NCBI GenBank assembly: GCA_003444085.1
Contig: DLVL01000087.1
Location: forward strand, 1 to 34,362
DNA: 34,362 bases
Reading direction: 5' to 3'
Origin: Kosmotogaceae bacterium
GTDB taxonomy: Bacteria; Thermotogota; Thermotogae; Petrotogales; Kosmotogaceae
The translations under genes were made by a program, and so were the position numbers. Shown here piece by piece: positions 7,081-15,831 of this stretch. The notes beneath the pieces were generated by a model. The model was not told the DNA's origin. It made no database searches and was given only the letters and a program-made list of their open reading frames with translations. How positions within the stretch are numbered: position 1 is the first letter of the stretch; each line of letters begins with the position of its first letter.

Positions 7081-9138
7081 GTGAGCCTTGCTCTCATAGA
7101 TTCATCAAGAGAAATCAGACTCTTAAATTCAAGAGAGCCCGAAAGTATTCTTCTGAATGGTCGCAAGATAGGCTTTGTTGCTGAAAGAAAGAGAAGAGGA
7201 TCTCTTCTTCACGTTGACGAGGATCTTACTCCTTGTGATCTGGTCGAATACGTTGAAGGAGGAGAGAGACTGCCTGCTTACCCAGCGGGCATTCTTGACA
7301 CGGAAAAGTATCAGTACCGTGGGCCTTTGGGGTTCGATTTTAACGAAGGACTCGTCGACTTCCGAGTGTGGGCCCCTGGCCATCAGTTACTCTTTGTCGA
7401 AATCTACAACACCCATGATCTTCGGACCCCCTTATCTGTTGAAAGAATGGAACCAAGAGATAATGGTGTGTGGAGTTGCAGAGTTACGGGCAAGCTCAAA
7501 GGGAAGGCTTACAGGTATAGGATAGAGCGCGGTGGTGTCTCCAAAACCACTCCAGATCCTTATGCACCTTCAGCAATCTGCAATGGGAATTACTCAGTGA
7601 TTGTCGATCTTGCTGATCAGGAACCTGAAGGATGGAACCAGGATCACGGTCCTTATATCAACTCTGTCACCGATGCTATCATCTATGAGATGCATGTGGG
7701 AGATTTCTCGTCTTCATGGACTTCTGACCACTTTCACAAAACCAAGTACATCTCCTTCTGCGAAACAGACAGGAAGAATACTCTTTGCGGGTATGCAGGT
7801 ATTGATTACATTCGAAAACTGGGAATTACTCATCTTCATTTGCTCCCATTTCAGGATTTTTCCAGTGTTGATGAGTTAGATCCCTCGTATAATTGGGGTT
7901 ATGATCCGGAGCTACACAATGTTCCTGAAGGAAGCTACTCAGTCAACCCGCTTTCGGGCGAGAGCAGGATTTTCGAAGTAAGACAGATGGTGAAGGCGCT
8001 TCATGATGCTGGTATCGGTGTCATCATGGATGTTGTCTACAATCATACATTCAGGATTGATTTTCCATTTCACAAGCTTGTACCATACTACTTCCACAGA
8101 CTGAATGAAAGAGGCGGGTTCTCAAACGGTTCTGGAACAGGTAACGAGCTCTGCACAGAGAGATTCATGGTGAGAAGGTATGTTATGGATTCACTGCTTC
8201 ACTGGTTGAGGAACTATCATATAGATGGATTCCGGTTTGATCTCATGGCCCTTCTTGGAATCCCTACTTTGACAGAGATTGAGACGGTGCTGAAGAGAGA
8301 ACGCAAAGACGTGATTCTCTATGGAGAACCCTGGATGGCGGCGAGTTCTTCCATGAGAGATCATCCGTTCGTAAAAGGTGACCAAAGAGGAACATCCATA
8401 TCGGTATTCAATGATGATTTCAGAGATGCTATTAAAGGACGGCCTGATGACAGCTCGAAAGGATTTGTATCTGGTAAGAGTGGCCTGGAAAGAATAATCT
8501 GTGCTGGTATTGCGGGTTCTGTAGATTATTCTGCGGGGATATCTGGATTCACTGATGAACCCACTGAGACGATCAATTATTGCTCCAGTCACGACAACCT
8601 AACTCTTTGGGATAAGCTCTTCAAGATCTCTTCAAAGGATTCTTTTGAGAAACGCAGAAGAATGGCCTTGTTGGCCCTTTCAATAGTATTAACCTCGCAA
8701 GGCGTGCCTTTCATGCATGGAGGTTCGGAGTTTCTTCGGACGAAACTTATGGAGAGAGACAGTTACAAGTCCTCAGAAGTCATTAATGAAATCAACTACA
8801 ACAGGAGTTCCTTCTACAGTGAGAGCACTGGTTACGTGAGAGAACTGATAAGATTGAGAAAGCGAGAAGAACTCTTCAGGCTGAGAAAATCTGCGGATGT
8901 CCGAAAAAAGCTAAGTTTCGTTCATGCCGCAGACAATCTGGTTGTCTTCTGCTTGACGGATTCGACTCGTAGTTATACGGTGATGCATAATGCTTCCCCA
9001 AACGGGCGTCACTATGGAACAGATGGTTTGTGGAATGTGCTTGTTCATGATACAAAGGCGGATCTGAACGGTCTATTTGAAGTTAACAGTAATCTGGCCG
9101 TAGAACCATTCTCAACCACAATCGCTTTGAGGCGATGA
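7081..9138 (+). CDS. type I pullulanase / debranching enzyme (GH13), cytoplasmic
   Basis: A 685-residue GH13 enzyme that cleaves alpha-1,6 branches in pullulan, glycogen or branched maltodextrins. Domains: a short N-terminal region, a CBM48-like module near residues 78-165 (GFDFNEGLVDFRVWAPGHQ), then the (beta/alpha)8 barrel with the pullulanase signature YNWGYDP, region I DVVYNH, nucleophile D387 in GFRFDLMAL, acid/base E416 in LYGEPW and D505 in SSHDNLTLWD. No signal peptide or CBM41 is present, so it resembles the intracellular AmyX type more than secreted Thermotoga PulA, and it probably acts on imported dextrins or stored glycogen. GTG start at 7081 after AAGGAG. Its neighbours (mtnA, glyA) are not carbohydrate genes. 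Confidence 0.92.
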   Translation: MSLALIDSSREIRLLNSREPESILLNGRKIGFVAERKRRGSLLHVDEDLTPCDLVEYVEGGERLPAYPAGILDTEKYQYRGPLGFDFNEGLVDFRVWAPGHQLLFVEIYNTHDLRTPLSVERMEPRDNGVWSCRVTGKLKGKAYRYRIERGGVSKTTPDPYAPSAICNGNYSVIVDLADQEPEGWNQDHGPYINSVTDAIIYEMHVGDFSSSWTSDHFHKTKYISFCETDRKNTLCGYAGIDYIRKLGITHLHLLPFQDFSSVDELDPSYNWGYDPELHNVPEGSYSVNPLSGESRIFEVRQMVKALHDAGIGVIMDVVYNHTFRIDFPFHKLVPYYFHRLNERGGFSNGSGTGNELCTERFMVRRYVMDSLLHWLRNYHIDGFRFDLMALLGIPTLTEIETVLKRERKDVILYGEPWMAASSSMRDHPFVKGDQRGTSISVFNDDFRDAIKGRPDDSSKGFVSGKSGLERIICAGIAGSVDYSAGISGFTDEPTETINYCSSHDNLTLWDKLFKISSKDSFEKRRRMALLALSIVLTSQGVPFMHGGSEFLRTKLMERDSYKSSEVINEINYNRSSFYSESTGYVRELIRLRKREELFRLRKSADVRKKLSFVHAADNLVVFCLTDSTRSYTVMHNASPNGRHYGTDGLWNVLVHDTKADLNGLFEVNSNLAVEPFSTTIALRR

Positions 9139-9153
9139 AAGCGAGGTTTGGTT

Positions 9154-10443
9154 ATGTGGGAAGAACTAAGAATCGAGGACCACGAAGTCTTCGAGATCAT
9201 GCAGAAGGAATTGCGCCGACAGGAAACAGGGCTGGAGCTTATTGCCTCTGAGAACTTCGTCTCGCCTGCCGTGATGCAGATGATGGGGTCTGTACTGACC
9301 AATAAGTATGCAGAAGGCTACCCGGGGAAAAGGTACTACGGAGGCTGTGTTCATGTTGATGAAGTGGAAAGGCTTGCTATAAGCCGTGCGAAGAGGTTGT
9401 TTGACGTTGAGTATGTAAATGTTCAACCGCACTCCGGCTCTCAGGCGAATATGGCTGCTTTCCTGGCCGTTGCTTCACCAGGTGATACGATCATGGGTAT
9501 GTCACTGAGTCACGGGGGTCATCTAACGCACGGTTCACCCGTGAATTTCTCGGGAAGGCTCTTCAAGGCTGTATCCTATGGAGTTGACACTGAAACAGAG
9601 ACAATTGACTACTCTCAGCTCGAAAAGCTTTCGCTGGAAGTGAGGCCGAAGATAATCATCGCAGGAGGCAGTGCTTACTCGAGAACGATTGATTTCAAGA
9701 GATTCAGAGAGATTGCTGACGGTGTTGGGGCCTTTCTCATTGTTGATATGGCGCACTTTGCAGGACTTGTAGCCGCTGGGCTTTTCCCAAATCCGGTGGA
9801 TCATGCTCATATAGTTACTTCCACGACGCACAAAACCCTCAGAGGACCAAGGGGTGGCATGATCATCACTAATGATGAAGAACTGGCCGAAAAAGTCAAC
9901 AAGAACATCTTCCCAGGAATACAGGGAGGACCGCTGATGCACGTTATCGCGGCAAAGGCAGTGGCTTTTGGAGAGGCCCTGAGAGATGAATTCAAGTTAT
10001 ATCAGGAGCGTGTTCTGGATAATGCGAAGGCCCTTGCCGGGAGTCTTGGCAAAGTTGGCTTGAGGATTGTGTCCGGTGGGACTGATACTCACCTGTTTCT
10101 GGTAGATCTTACTGAAAGCGGCGTTACAGGAAAAGCTGCCGAAAAAGCTCTTGAGAAAGCTGACATAACGGTGAATAAAAACACCATACCAAAAGAGACC
10201 CGTTCTCCATTTGTTACCAGCGGGATTCGCGTTGGAACTCCCGCAGTTACTACCCGCGGCATGGGGATTATGGAAATGGGCGAGATTGCAGCGATGATGG
10301 CAAGAGTAATAGGAGCGATAGAAGACCAGAAAGGCACGGTCAACGAAAGGTTGCTCAGTGAGGTACGGTCGCAAGTGAACGAACTAACGCGCCGATTCCC
10401 TCTCTATAAGAGATTCATTAAGGAGGCAGTTAATGATGCATGA
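9154..10443 (+). CDS. glyA: serine hydroxymethyltransferase
   Basis: This PLP enzyme interconverts serine plus tetrahydrofolate with glycine plus 5,10-methylene-tetrahydrofolate, the main source of one-carbon units. The 429-residue product has LELIASENFVSPAV and NKYAEGYPGKRYYGG near the N-terminus, the PLP lysine K227 in TSTTHKTLRGPRGG, and the usual C-terminal TSGIRVGTPAVTTRG. GCGAGG (9141-9146) is 7 bases upstream of the ATG at 9154; a TTG two codons earlier is a poorer choice. It overlaps upp by 11 bases. Linkage with upp, a PfkB-type kinase and tdk makes a unit for one-carbon and pyrimidine nucleotide supply. Confidence 0.97.
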   Translation: MWEELRIEDHEVFEIMQKELRRQETGLELIASENFVSPAVMQMMGSVLTNKYAEGYPGKRYYGGCVHVDEVERLAISRAKRLFDVEYVNVQPHSGSQANMAAFLAVASPGDTIMGMSLSHGGHLTHGSPVNFSGRLFKAVSYGVDTETETIDYSQLEKLSLEVRPKIIIAGGSAYSRTIDFKRFREIADGVGAFLIVDMAHFAGLVAAGLFPNPVDHAHIVTSTTHKTLRGPRGGMIITNDEELAEKVNKNIFPGIQGGPLMHVIAAKAVAFGEALRDEFKLYQERVLDNAKALAGSLGKVGLRIVSGGTDTHLFLVDLTESGVTGKAAEKALEKADITVNKNTIPKETRSPFVTSGIRVGTPAVTTRGMGIMEMGEIAAMMARVIGAIEDQKGTVNERLLSEVRSQVNELTRRFPLYKRFIKEAVNDA

Positions 10444-11065
10444 GATGCTGACGGTTGTGAATCATCCTCTTGTTCTTCATAAGCTTTCCATAATGAGAAA
10501 TAGGGAAACAGGTCCGAAAGAATTCAGAGAATTGCTCAAAGAGATCACGCTGCTTCTGACATATGAGGCCACAACACATATAAACACCTACGAAGTAGAA
10601 ATTGAGACACCACTGGCAAAGATGAAGGGTAAGATGATTGAGGATAAGAAGGTCTCGGTTGTTCCAATACTCAGAGCAGGTCTGGGGATGGTTGATGGCG
10701 TTCTTTCTCTGATGCCAAATGCGGCAGTCGGCTTCATCGGAATTTACAGAGATCCGATTACGATACGACCAGTCGAGTACTACGGAAAGCTCCCACCCCT
10801 GAACGAAAATGAGGTCTTCATTCTCGATCCGATGCTAGCCACAGGAGTCTCTTCAAACAGGGCTATTGATATCGTTAAGAATGCAGGGGGCAAAAACATA
10901 AGTCTTATGTGTATTATCTGTGCTCCAGAAGGTATTGATATGATCTCCAGACATCATCCTGATATCAAGATATTTACCGCATCTGTTGATGAAAGGCTTG
11001 ATGAGAAATCATATATCATTCCTGGTCTGGGTGATGCTGGTGATAGGCTTTACAAGACCCGATAA
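10433..11065 (+). CDS. upp: uracil phosphoribosyltransferase
   Basis: Upp salvages uracil to UMP using PRPP. The 210-residue protein carries ILRAGLGMVDGVLSLMP, the PRPP-binding loop ILDPMLATGVSSNRAID and the C-terminal uracil-binding segment IPGLGDAGDRLYKT, all diagnostic. AAGGAGG (10420-10426) serves ATG 10433 (6 bases) or ATG 10436 (9 bases); the choice changes one residue. It starts within the end of glyA, and the following kinase gene starts within its own last codons. Confidence 0.97.
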   Translation: MMHEMLTVVNHPLVLHKLSIMRNRETGPKEFRELLKEITLLLTYEATTHINTYEVEIETPLAKMKGKMIEDKKVSVVPILRAGLGMVDGVLSLMPNAAVGFIGIYRDPITIRPVEYYGKLPPLNENEVFILDPMLATGVSSNRAIDIVKNAGGKNISLMCIICAPEGIDMISRHHPDIKIFTASVDERLDEKSYIIPGLGDAGDRLYKTR

Positions 11066-11840
11066 ACCCTCCAATATCCTTGTTGTTGGCGGACTGCTCC
11101 AGGACATCGAGGTAACAGGTTCGGGTCATTTATCGGAAGTATCCTATATACCAGGAGGATCAGGACATAATGTGGCGAGCATACTTTCGACTCTTGGCCA
11201 CAGTGTGTATTTTGTTTCAGTTGCACCCTTTAATCTGGTTAAGCACTTGAAGCACTTCTCTTACTCTTTAATTCCGATTTCTAGGTGTTCAAGAGAAGGT
11301 AGAATGTTGTATCGTGAAGATCTCAGTGTCATTGGTGTTCAGAGGCCCTACCATAAGGGATTATCAGAAAGAATGTGTAGTGTTCTTGCGAGATCGGTAT
11401 TTGATCTACTATATGTGACCCTCGAGCTGGATAACTCTCTTCTGGAGCTCGCAGCCAGGATTGACAGAAGCATTGGTGTGATCGATATCAAGCCGTCGTT
11501 TAGAATCAACGAGGTCATACATTATCTCGGATCGTATGATGCAATAATCGCTAATCAAGAAGAACAGAGACAACTTGGTGAATTTGATTCTCAGAAACTT
11601 GTACGCATGAGAGCGGAAAATGGTGTTGTTTTTCGTGGAAAGGAATATGCTTTTGAGCGGTCTGGAAGAAACAAACTCGGATGCGGTGATATCCTTGGTG
11701 CATTTATGAGCAACGAACTACTCAACGACAAGGATCTGACAGAAGCTGTTGTCACGGCAACGTCAATAGCCTCGGATTATGCAAGAAAATCGCACACTCT
11801 TGAGGAATACATCGCTTCCTTGCCAAGAAGAACCTCATGA
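11034..11840 (+). CDS. PfkB-family sugar/nucleoside kinase, substrate unknown
   Basis: A short (about 268 residues) member of the ribokinase/PfkB family. Seen: an N-terminal strand SNILVVGGLLQD, the glycine-rich IPGGSGHNVASIL (39-51) that fits PfkB signature 1, and LGCGDILGAF, the anion-hole and catalytic Asp motif (D219) of signature 2. The family phosphorylates sugars or nucleosides with ATP in the cytoplasm. The lid region is reduced compared with ribokinase. The start is uncertain: ATG 11034 or GTG 11040, both inside the end of upp and with weak ribosome binding sites, so translation is likely coupled to upp. Position between upp and tdk suggests a nucleoside or pseudouridine kinase, but this is inference. 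Confidence 0.8.
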   Translation: MLVIGFTRPDKPSNILVVGGLLQDIEVTGSGHLSEVSYIPGGSGHNVASILSTLGHSVYFVSVAPFNLVKHLKHFSYSLIPISRCSREGRMLYREDLSVIGVQRPYHKGLSERMCSVLARSVFDLLYVTLELDNSLLELAARIDRSIGVIDIKPSFRINEVIHYLGSYDAIIANQEEQRQLGEFDSQKLVRMRAENGVVFRGKEYAFERSGRNKLGCGDILGAFMSNELLNDKDLTEAVVTATSIASDYARKSHTLEEYIASLPRRTS

Positions 11841-11868
11841 CGTGAATTGAGTTTCGGGAGGTGCTCAA

Positions 11869-12441
11869 ATGTCGGGAAAACTCACTTCAATAGTTGGACC
11901 CATGTACTCTGGAAAAACGTCTGCGCTTCTATCACTCGTGGAAATTTATGAACTTGGCAGGAAAAAGGTAGTTGTCTTCAAGCCAGAGATTGATCAGAGA
12001 TATTCTGCAGAGTTTGTAGTTTCTCATTCAGGGATGAAGACAAGAGCTTTCCTGGTCAAGGATTCTGATGCTCTTAAGAAAAGGCTTGGTCAGCTGAATG
12101 GTAGTATTGTTCACGCTGTCTTTATCGATGAGGTACATTTTCTTGATGAAGGTATTATTGATGTGGTAAAAGGTATCATTGATCAGAACATAGACGTCTT
12201 CTGTGTGGGGATTGATATGAGTTACAGACAGAACCCGTTTCTTGTTACAGCCCAACTCATGGCAATTTCAGATGAAATCGTGAAAAAGAGAGCTGTATGT
12301 CATAATTGCGGGGAGTACAATGCAGTGCTGACTTATCGTACAACAGACGAGGTTGAAGGTGATATTGATGTTGGTGGAATGGAGAAATATGTCGCCGTCT
12401 GCAGAGATTGCTACAGAGTCCTCACCAGAAAGCGTGTTTGA
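11869..12441 (+). CDS. tdk: thymidine kinase (type II)
   Basis: Phosphorylates thymidine (and usually deoxyuridine) to the monophosphate. The 190-residue protein has the P-loop GPMYSGKT (10-17), the Walker-B-like FIDEVHFLD, and a structural zinc site formed by CHNC and CRDC near residues 143 and 182, all typical of type II bacterial and human-TK1-like enzymes. GGGAGGTG lies 7 bases before the ATG. It ends the glyA-upp-kinase-tdk run. No intrinsic terminator follows. Confidence 0.96.
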   Translation: MSGKLTSIVGPMYSGKTSALLSLVEIYELGRKKVVVFKPEIDQRYSAEFVVSHSGMKTRAFLVKDSDALKKRLGQLNGSIVHAVFIDEVHFLDEGIIDVVKGIIDQNIDVFCVGIDMSYRQNPFLVTAQLMAISDEIVKKRAVCHNCGEYNAVLTYRTTDEVEGDIDVGGMEKYVAVCRDCYRVLTRKRV

Positions 12442-12636
12442 AGTGTTCAGTTCCGGTATCGAGGAACGCTGATTATCTCATAAGGATTAACTTAAGGCGG
12501 TCAATTAAGTATACAGACCTCATAAACTAAACACTAAATTAATGAAAACCTCTTCTATTCTTGTTGAATTTCTTGAAATGTTCACTAATAAGGGTAGTAA
12601 GCATTGTATACTGTTCTGTTGTACGGAGGTGCGATT
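12442..12636 (+). other. tdk-ffh intergenic region
   Basis: A 195-base AT-rich gap. It holds a small inverted repeat GTTCC/GGAAC (12450-12454/12463-12467) without a T-run, so it is not a convincing terminator. I see no tRNA, no SRP RNA signature and no protein-coding frame. A probable promoter for ffh lies at its 3' end. Confidence 0.5.
12573..12612 (+). promoter_or_regulatory. tentative ffh promoter region
   Basis: TTGAAA (12573-12578) followed after 16 bases by TAGTAA (12595-12600); an alternative -10, TATACT, stands at 12607-12612 with no good -35. Either would start transcription shortly before the ribosome binding site at 12625. Assignment of the exact elements is weak. Confidence 0.35.
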
Positions 12637-13953
12637 ATGTTTGAATCGCTTCAGGAGAAGCTAGGTAGAGCATTCAGAATTCTTTCTGGGAAAGGAAGAA
12701 TCACTGAAAAGAATATCGAAGAAGCAGTACGAATGGTCAAGCTCTCATTACTTGAAGCTGATGTAAATTACAAAGTGGTTAAGGAATTCATAAATAGGGT
12801 TCTTGAGAAAGCCGTTGGAGAGGAAGTGCTCAGAAGTTTTTCTCCTGATCAGCAGTTCATAAAGATTGTGCGCGATGAACTGATAAGCGTACTGGGCGAG
12901 AAGATCAGCAGGTTAGAATTACAAAGCAACCCCTCAAAGGTAGTTCTCGTGGGTTTGCAGGGAACAGGGAAAACAACCAGCTGCGCGAAGCTTGCCTATC
13001 GACTCAAATCGCAGGGTAAGAAGCCGCTACTTGTTGCTGCTGACGTCTACAGGCCGGCAGCCATAGATCAGCTTGAGCAACTCGGTAAGCAGATAGGGAT
13101 TCCTGTTTGTTCAGGAGACAGGAAGAACCCGCTAGGGATAATAAGACAGGGAATTGAAGACGCCACACGAAACGTAAATGATGTTATTGTTTTCGATACA
13201 GCCGGAAGACTGCATGTCGATGAAGACATGATGTCAGAGGTAAGAGAGATCGTGAAAATCGTCAAACCGGATGAAGTACTCATGGTTGTTGACTCAATGA
13301 TGGGTCAGGATGCGGTAACATCAGCGAATAAATTCAATGATGCTCTGGAGCTTTCGGGGTTCATTGTTACCAAACTGGATGGAGATGCACGTGGCGGAGT
13401 TATTCTGTCGATTCGTCACGTAACAGGCAAACCGGTGAAGTTTGTGGGAATATCCGAGAAAGTTGACGGGTTGGAAGTATTTCACCCCGATAGAGTAGCT
13501 GGCAGGATTCTTGGCATGGGCGATGTTCTCGGACTTGTCAATAAAATTCAGGAGAGAGTTGATGCAGACAAGGCCAAGGAGCTGGAAGAGAAATTCATGA
13601 AGAACAAGTTTGACCTGGAAGACTTTCTGGCTCAGCTGCAGGAGATCAAGAAGATGGGTTCAATTGCTGATCTTCTTGAAATGGTCCCCGGGGTTCCCAA
13701 AGATGTTGATGTCGGTGGCGGAGAGAAGAATATCGCGAAAACAGAAGCAATCATAAACTCAATGACGAAAGTTGAGAGAAGAAATCCAAGGGTAATTGAC
13801 TACAGCCGGAAACAAAGAATTGCAAAAGGAAGCGGGACAACTGTGGTAGAGGTCAATAGAGTGTTGAAGTCTTTTGATCAGATGAAGGTAATGTTCAAGA
13901 AGATGGGGAAAAAGGGCAAACTCCTTAAAGAATTGAAAGGAATGCCGTTCTAG
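12637..13953 (+). CDS. ffh: signal recognition particle GTPase Ffh
   Basis: Ffh binds SRP RNA and signal sequences and delivers ribosomes to FtsY at the membrane. The 438-residue protein has an N domain (1-90), a G domain with GLQGTGKTTSCAKLA, the insertion-box region DVYRPAAIDQL, DTAGRLHVDEDMM and TKLDGDARGG, and a Met-rich M domain ending FKKMGKKGK with the RNA-binding SRKQRIAKGSG. GGAGGTG (12625-12631) is 5 bases upstream of ATG 12637; a longer frame from 12604 has no support. It leads the rpsP-KH-rimM-trmD-SPOUT-rplS-lepB run. The SRP RNA gene is not in the window. Confidence 0.97.
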   Translation: MFESLQEKLGRAFRILSGKGRITEKNIEEAVRMVKLSLLEADVNYKVVKEFINRVLEKAVGEEVLRSFSPDQQFIKIVRDELISVLGEKISRLELQSNPSKVVLVGLQGTGKTTSCAKLAYRLKSQGKKPLLVAADVYRPAAIDQLEQLGKQIGIPVCSGDRKNPLGIIRQGIEDATRNVNDVIVFDTAGRLHVDEDMMSEVREIVKIVKPDEVLMVVDSMMGQDAVTSANKFNDALELSGFIVTKLDGDARGGVILSIRHVTGKPVKFVGISEKVDGLEVFHPDRVAGRILGMGDVLGLVNKIQERVDADKAKELEEKFMKNKFDLEDFLAQLQEIKKMGSIADLLEMVPGVPKDVDVGGGEKNIAKTEAIINSMTKVERRNPRVIDYSRKQRIAKGSGTTVVEVNRVLKSFDQMKVMFKKMGKKGKLLKELKGMPF

Positions 13954-14000
13954 CATGAACTATACTCTTATGAGAATACACCTGGAGGTGCACTGACAAA

Positions 14001-14303
14001 ATGGTACGAATAAGACTGACAAGAATGGGTAGAAGAAATCGTCCCTTCTACAGGGTAGTTGTTATGGATTCAAGGAGAAGAAGGGATGGTGCTTATATTG
14101 ATTCGCTAGGTTTCTACGATCCCATAAAGGATCCAGCGATCATGAATATCAACGTGGAGAAGGCTGTTGAGTGGATACTCAAAGGCGCTCAGCCGACAGA
14201 CACTGTAAGGTCGATTTTCAGCAAATTCGGAGTCATGAAAATGGTTCACGAAGCAAAGCTTGAGGCTAAGAAGAAGGACGAAGGGGAAAAGGAGCAGTCT
14301 TGA
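14001..14303 (+). CDS. rpsP: 30S ribosomal protein S16
   Basis: A 100-residue protein starting MVRIRLTRMGRRNRPFYRVVVMDSR, the standard S16 N-terminus, with SLGFYDPIK in the middle and a charged C-terminal extension (EAKKKDEGEKEQS). S16 stabilises the 5' and central domains of the small subunit. The ribosome binding site GGAGGTG (13984-13990) is 10 bases from the ATG, slightly long. The KH-domain gene starts at the TTG overlapping its stop codon. Confidence 0.97.
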   Translation: MVRIRLTRMGRRNRPFYRVVVMDSRRRRDGAYIDSLGFYDPIKDPAIMNINVEKAVEWILKGAQPTDTVRSIFSKFGVMKMVHEAKLEAKKKDEGEKEQS

Positions 14304-14539
14304 AAGTCAAGGATGTACTTGAACATATCCTCAAAGGCATAGTGAAGAAGCCTGAGTCTGTGAAAGTTAATGAGAGCATTGACGACGAAGGCAATACCGT
14401 GTTCGAAATCCATGTTGATGATGAAGACGTGGGACAGATCATAGGAAAAGACGGACGAACAATCAAGTCCATTAATGTGCTGCTGAATGCTCTGGCCGGG
14501 GCATCGGGGGGAAGCTTCATTCTCAAGGTCGTCAGGTGA
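14300..14539 (+). CDS. khpA: KH-domain RNA-binding protein KhpA
   Basis: A 79-residue single KH domain protein, the KhpA/YlqC family. The GxxG RNA-contact loop is seen as IIGKDGRTIKSINVLLNAL. Relatives bind many RNAs, often with KhpB, and affect cell division and envelope synthesis in Firmicutes. Starts at TTG 14300, overlapping the rpsP stop by 4 bases, and lies in the usual rpsP-khpA-rimM order. No khpB is in the window. Confidence 0.93.
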   Translation: MKVKDVLEHILKGIVKKPESVKVNESIDDEGNTVFEIHVDDEDVGQIIGKDGRTIKSINVLLNALAGASGGSFILKVVR

Positions 14540-14543
14540 CGGA

Positions 14544-15119
14544 ATGAACGAAGTGCCTTCTCCTGATTATGTTGCTGTTGGCAAGGTGATCAAACCTCAT
14601 GGACTTGGTGGCACGTTGAAGGTCAAGCCCTTCATGGAAGCCGCTCTTTTTGTAGAAGGTCTGAGGAACTGCTATCTTTATCGATCTGAAGATCGTTATG
14701 TGCGAGAAGTCATTATTGAAGAGTTTTCAGATTCCGGAAAAGGATTAATAGTGAAATTCAGGGGTTTTGACCTCAGCACGGCAGAAGCGATGAGAGGTTG
14801 CTATTTGATAATCCATAAGAGCGACCTTCCGAAGATCAAGGACACAGAATACTATTTCTACCAACTCCTTGATGCAGAGGCCTTCACTGAAAACGGAAGC
14901 AGTATCGGAAAGGTAGTGGACATTATTGAAACGGGAGCCAACGATGTACTGGTTATCCAGAAAGGACGAGCGGGCTTAGACCTGCAGGAAGAGTTGATTC
15001 CCATGACAAGAGAACACGTGCTCAAGATTGATCGATCAAATTCATGTATTGTTGTCAAAACACTCGAGTATGAGGAAGATGGTACAGATGAAAATAAGCG
15101 TTCTCACGATCTTCCCTGA
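14544..15119 (+). CDS. rimM: 16S rRNA maturation factor RimM
   Basis: RimM assists maturation of the 30S head and binds S19. The 191-residue protein shows the N-terminal VAVGKVIKPHGLGGTLKVKPF, the standard RimM start, and a C-terminal PRC-barrel region beginning EYYFYQLLDAEAF and including DVLVIQKG and ELIPMTREHVLKID. The ATG at 14544 lies 4 bases after the KH stop, with CAGGTGA as a modest ribosome binding site. The C-terminal 10 or so residues are encoded in a 32-base overlap with trmD and look like tail sequence rather than domain. Confidence 0.95.
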   Translation: MNEVPSPDYVAVGKVIKPHGLGGTLKVKPFMEAALFVEGLRNCYLYRSEDRYVREVIIEEFSDSGKGLIVKFRGFDLSTAEAMRGCYLIIHKSDLPKIKDTEYYFYQLLDAEAFTENGSSIGKVVDIIETGANDVLVIQKGRAGLDLQEELIPMTREHVLKIDRSNSCIVVKTLEYEEDGTDENKRSHDLP

Positions 15120-15831
15120 GATGGTTGAGTCCCTGGGAGACTGGGGTGTGCTTTCTAGGGCAGTAGATCAGAAGATCGTGGATCTCAAGATAGTGAACAT
15201 CAGAGATTTCACCCGTGACAAGCACAGAATGACCGATGACTATCCTTTCGGTGGTGGAACCGGTTTGGTAATGAAAGCCGACCCCATTCTTGATGCTCTT
15301 GACTCTGTGCGTGGCAATAAGCGCGATTGTCATATCGTTCTGACGAGTCCATCAGGAGAAATCTTTAACAACGAGAAGGCAATTGAACTATCAGAATACT
15401 CTCATGTCGTTTTCGTCTGTGGCAGATACAAAGGCGTAGATGAAAGGGTAATGGAGATCATCGATGAAGAGCTCTCTATTGGAGATTTTGTTTTGAGTGG
15501 TGGGGAGCTGGCAGCTATGGTGATGATAGATGCCCTATCACGATTCGTGCCTGGTGTTGTTGGTGATATGGATTCTGTTATGTCGGACTCGTTCGCAAAG
15601 GGGTTTCTTGACCATCCGCATTACACTCGACCAAGGGAAGTAAGGAACAAGCGGGTGCCAGAAGTTATTGTAAGCGGTGATCACGAAAGGGTAGATCTGT
15701 TCAGGAGAAAAGAGAGCATACTCAAGACTGCGATAAGAAGGCCAGATCTCTTTCTTAAGGCCGAATTCACACTGAGTGACAAGAAGGCAGTACTGGAGCT
15801 GTTGCGCGAGAGGTCCCACGATGTTGAGTAA
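15088..15831 (+). CDS. trmD: tRNA (guanine37-N1)-methyltransferase
   Basis: TrmD makes m1G37 in tRNAs reading CNN, Leu and Pro codons, which prevents +1 frameshifting. The 247-residue protein begins MKISVLTIFPEMVESL and has the knotted SAM-binding core: YPFGGGTGLVMKADPI, VFVCGRYKGVDERV, IGDFVLSGGELAAMVMIDAL and the C-terminal FAKGFLDHPHYTRPREVRN. The start at 15088 lies inside rimM (32-base overlap), with GAGG about 12 bases upstream. The following SPOUT gene overlaps it by 11 bases. Confidence 0.97.
   Translation: MKISVLTIFPEMVESLGDWGVLSRAVDQKIVDLKIVNIRDFTRDKHRMTDDYPFGGGTGLVMKADPILDALDSVRGNKRDCHIVLTSPSGEIFNNEKAIELSEYSHVVFVCGRYKGVDERVMEIIDEELSIGDFVLSGGELAAMVMIDALSRFVPGVVGDMDSVMSDSFAKGFLDHPHYTRPREVRNKRVPEVIVSGDHERVDLFRRKESILKTAIRRPDLFLKAEFTLSDKKAVLELLRERSHDVE

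Noticed and set aside
12450..12467. Inverted repeat GTTCC/GGAAC after tdk
   Set aside because: No T-tract on either strand; could be chance.
12442..12636. SRP RNA gene next to ffh
   Set aside because: No conserved tetraloop/GGTCAGG-GGAAGGAAGCAGCC type core seen.
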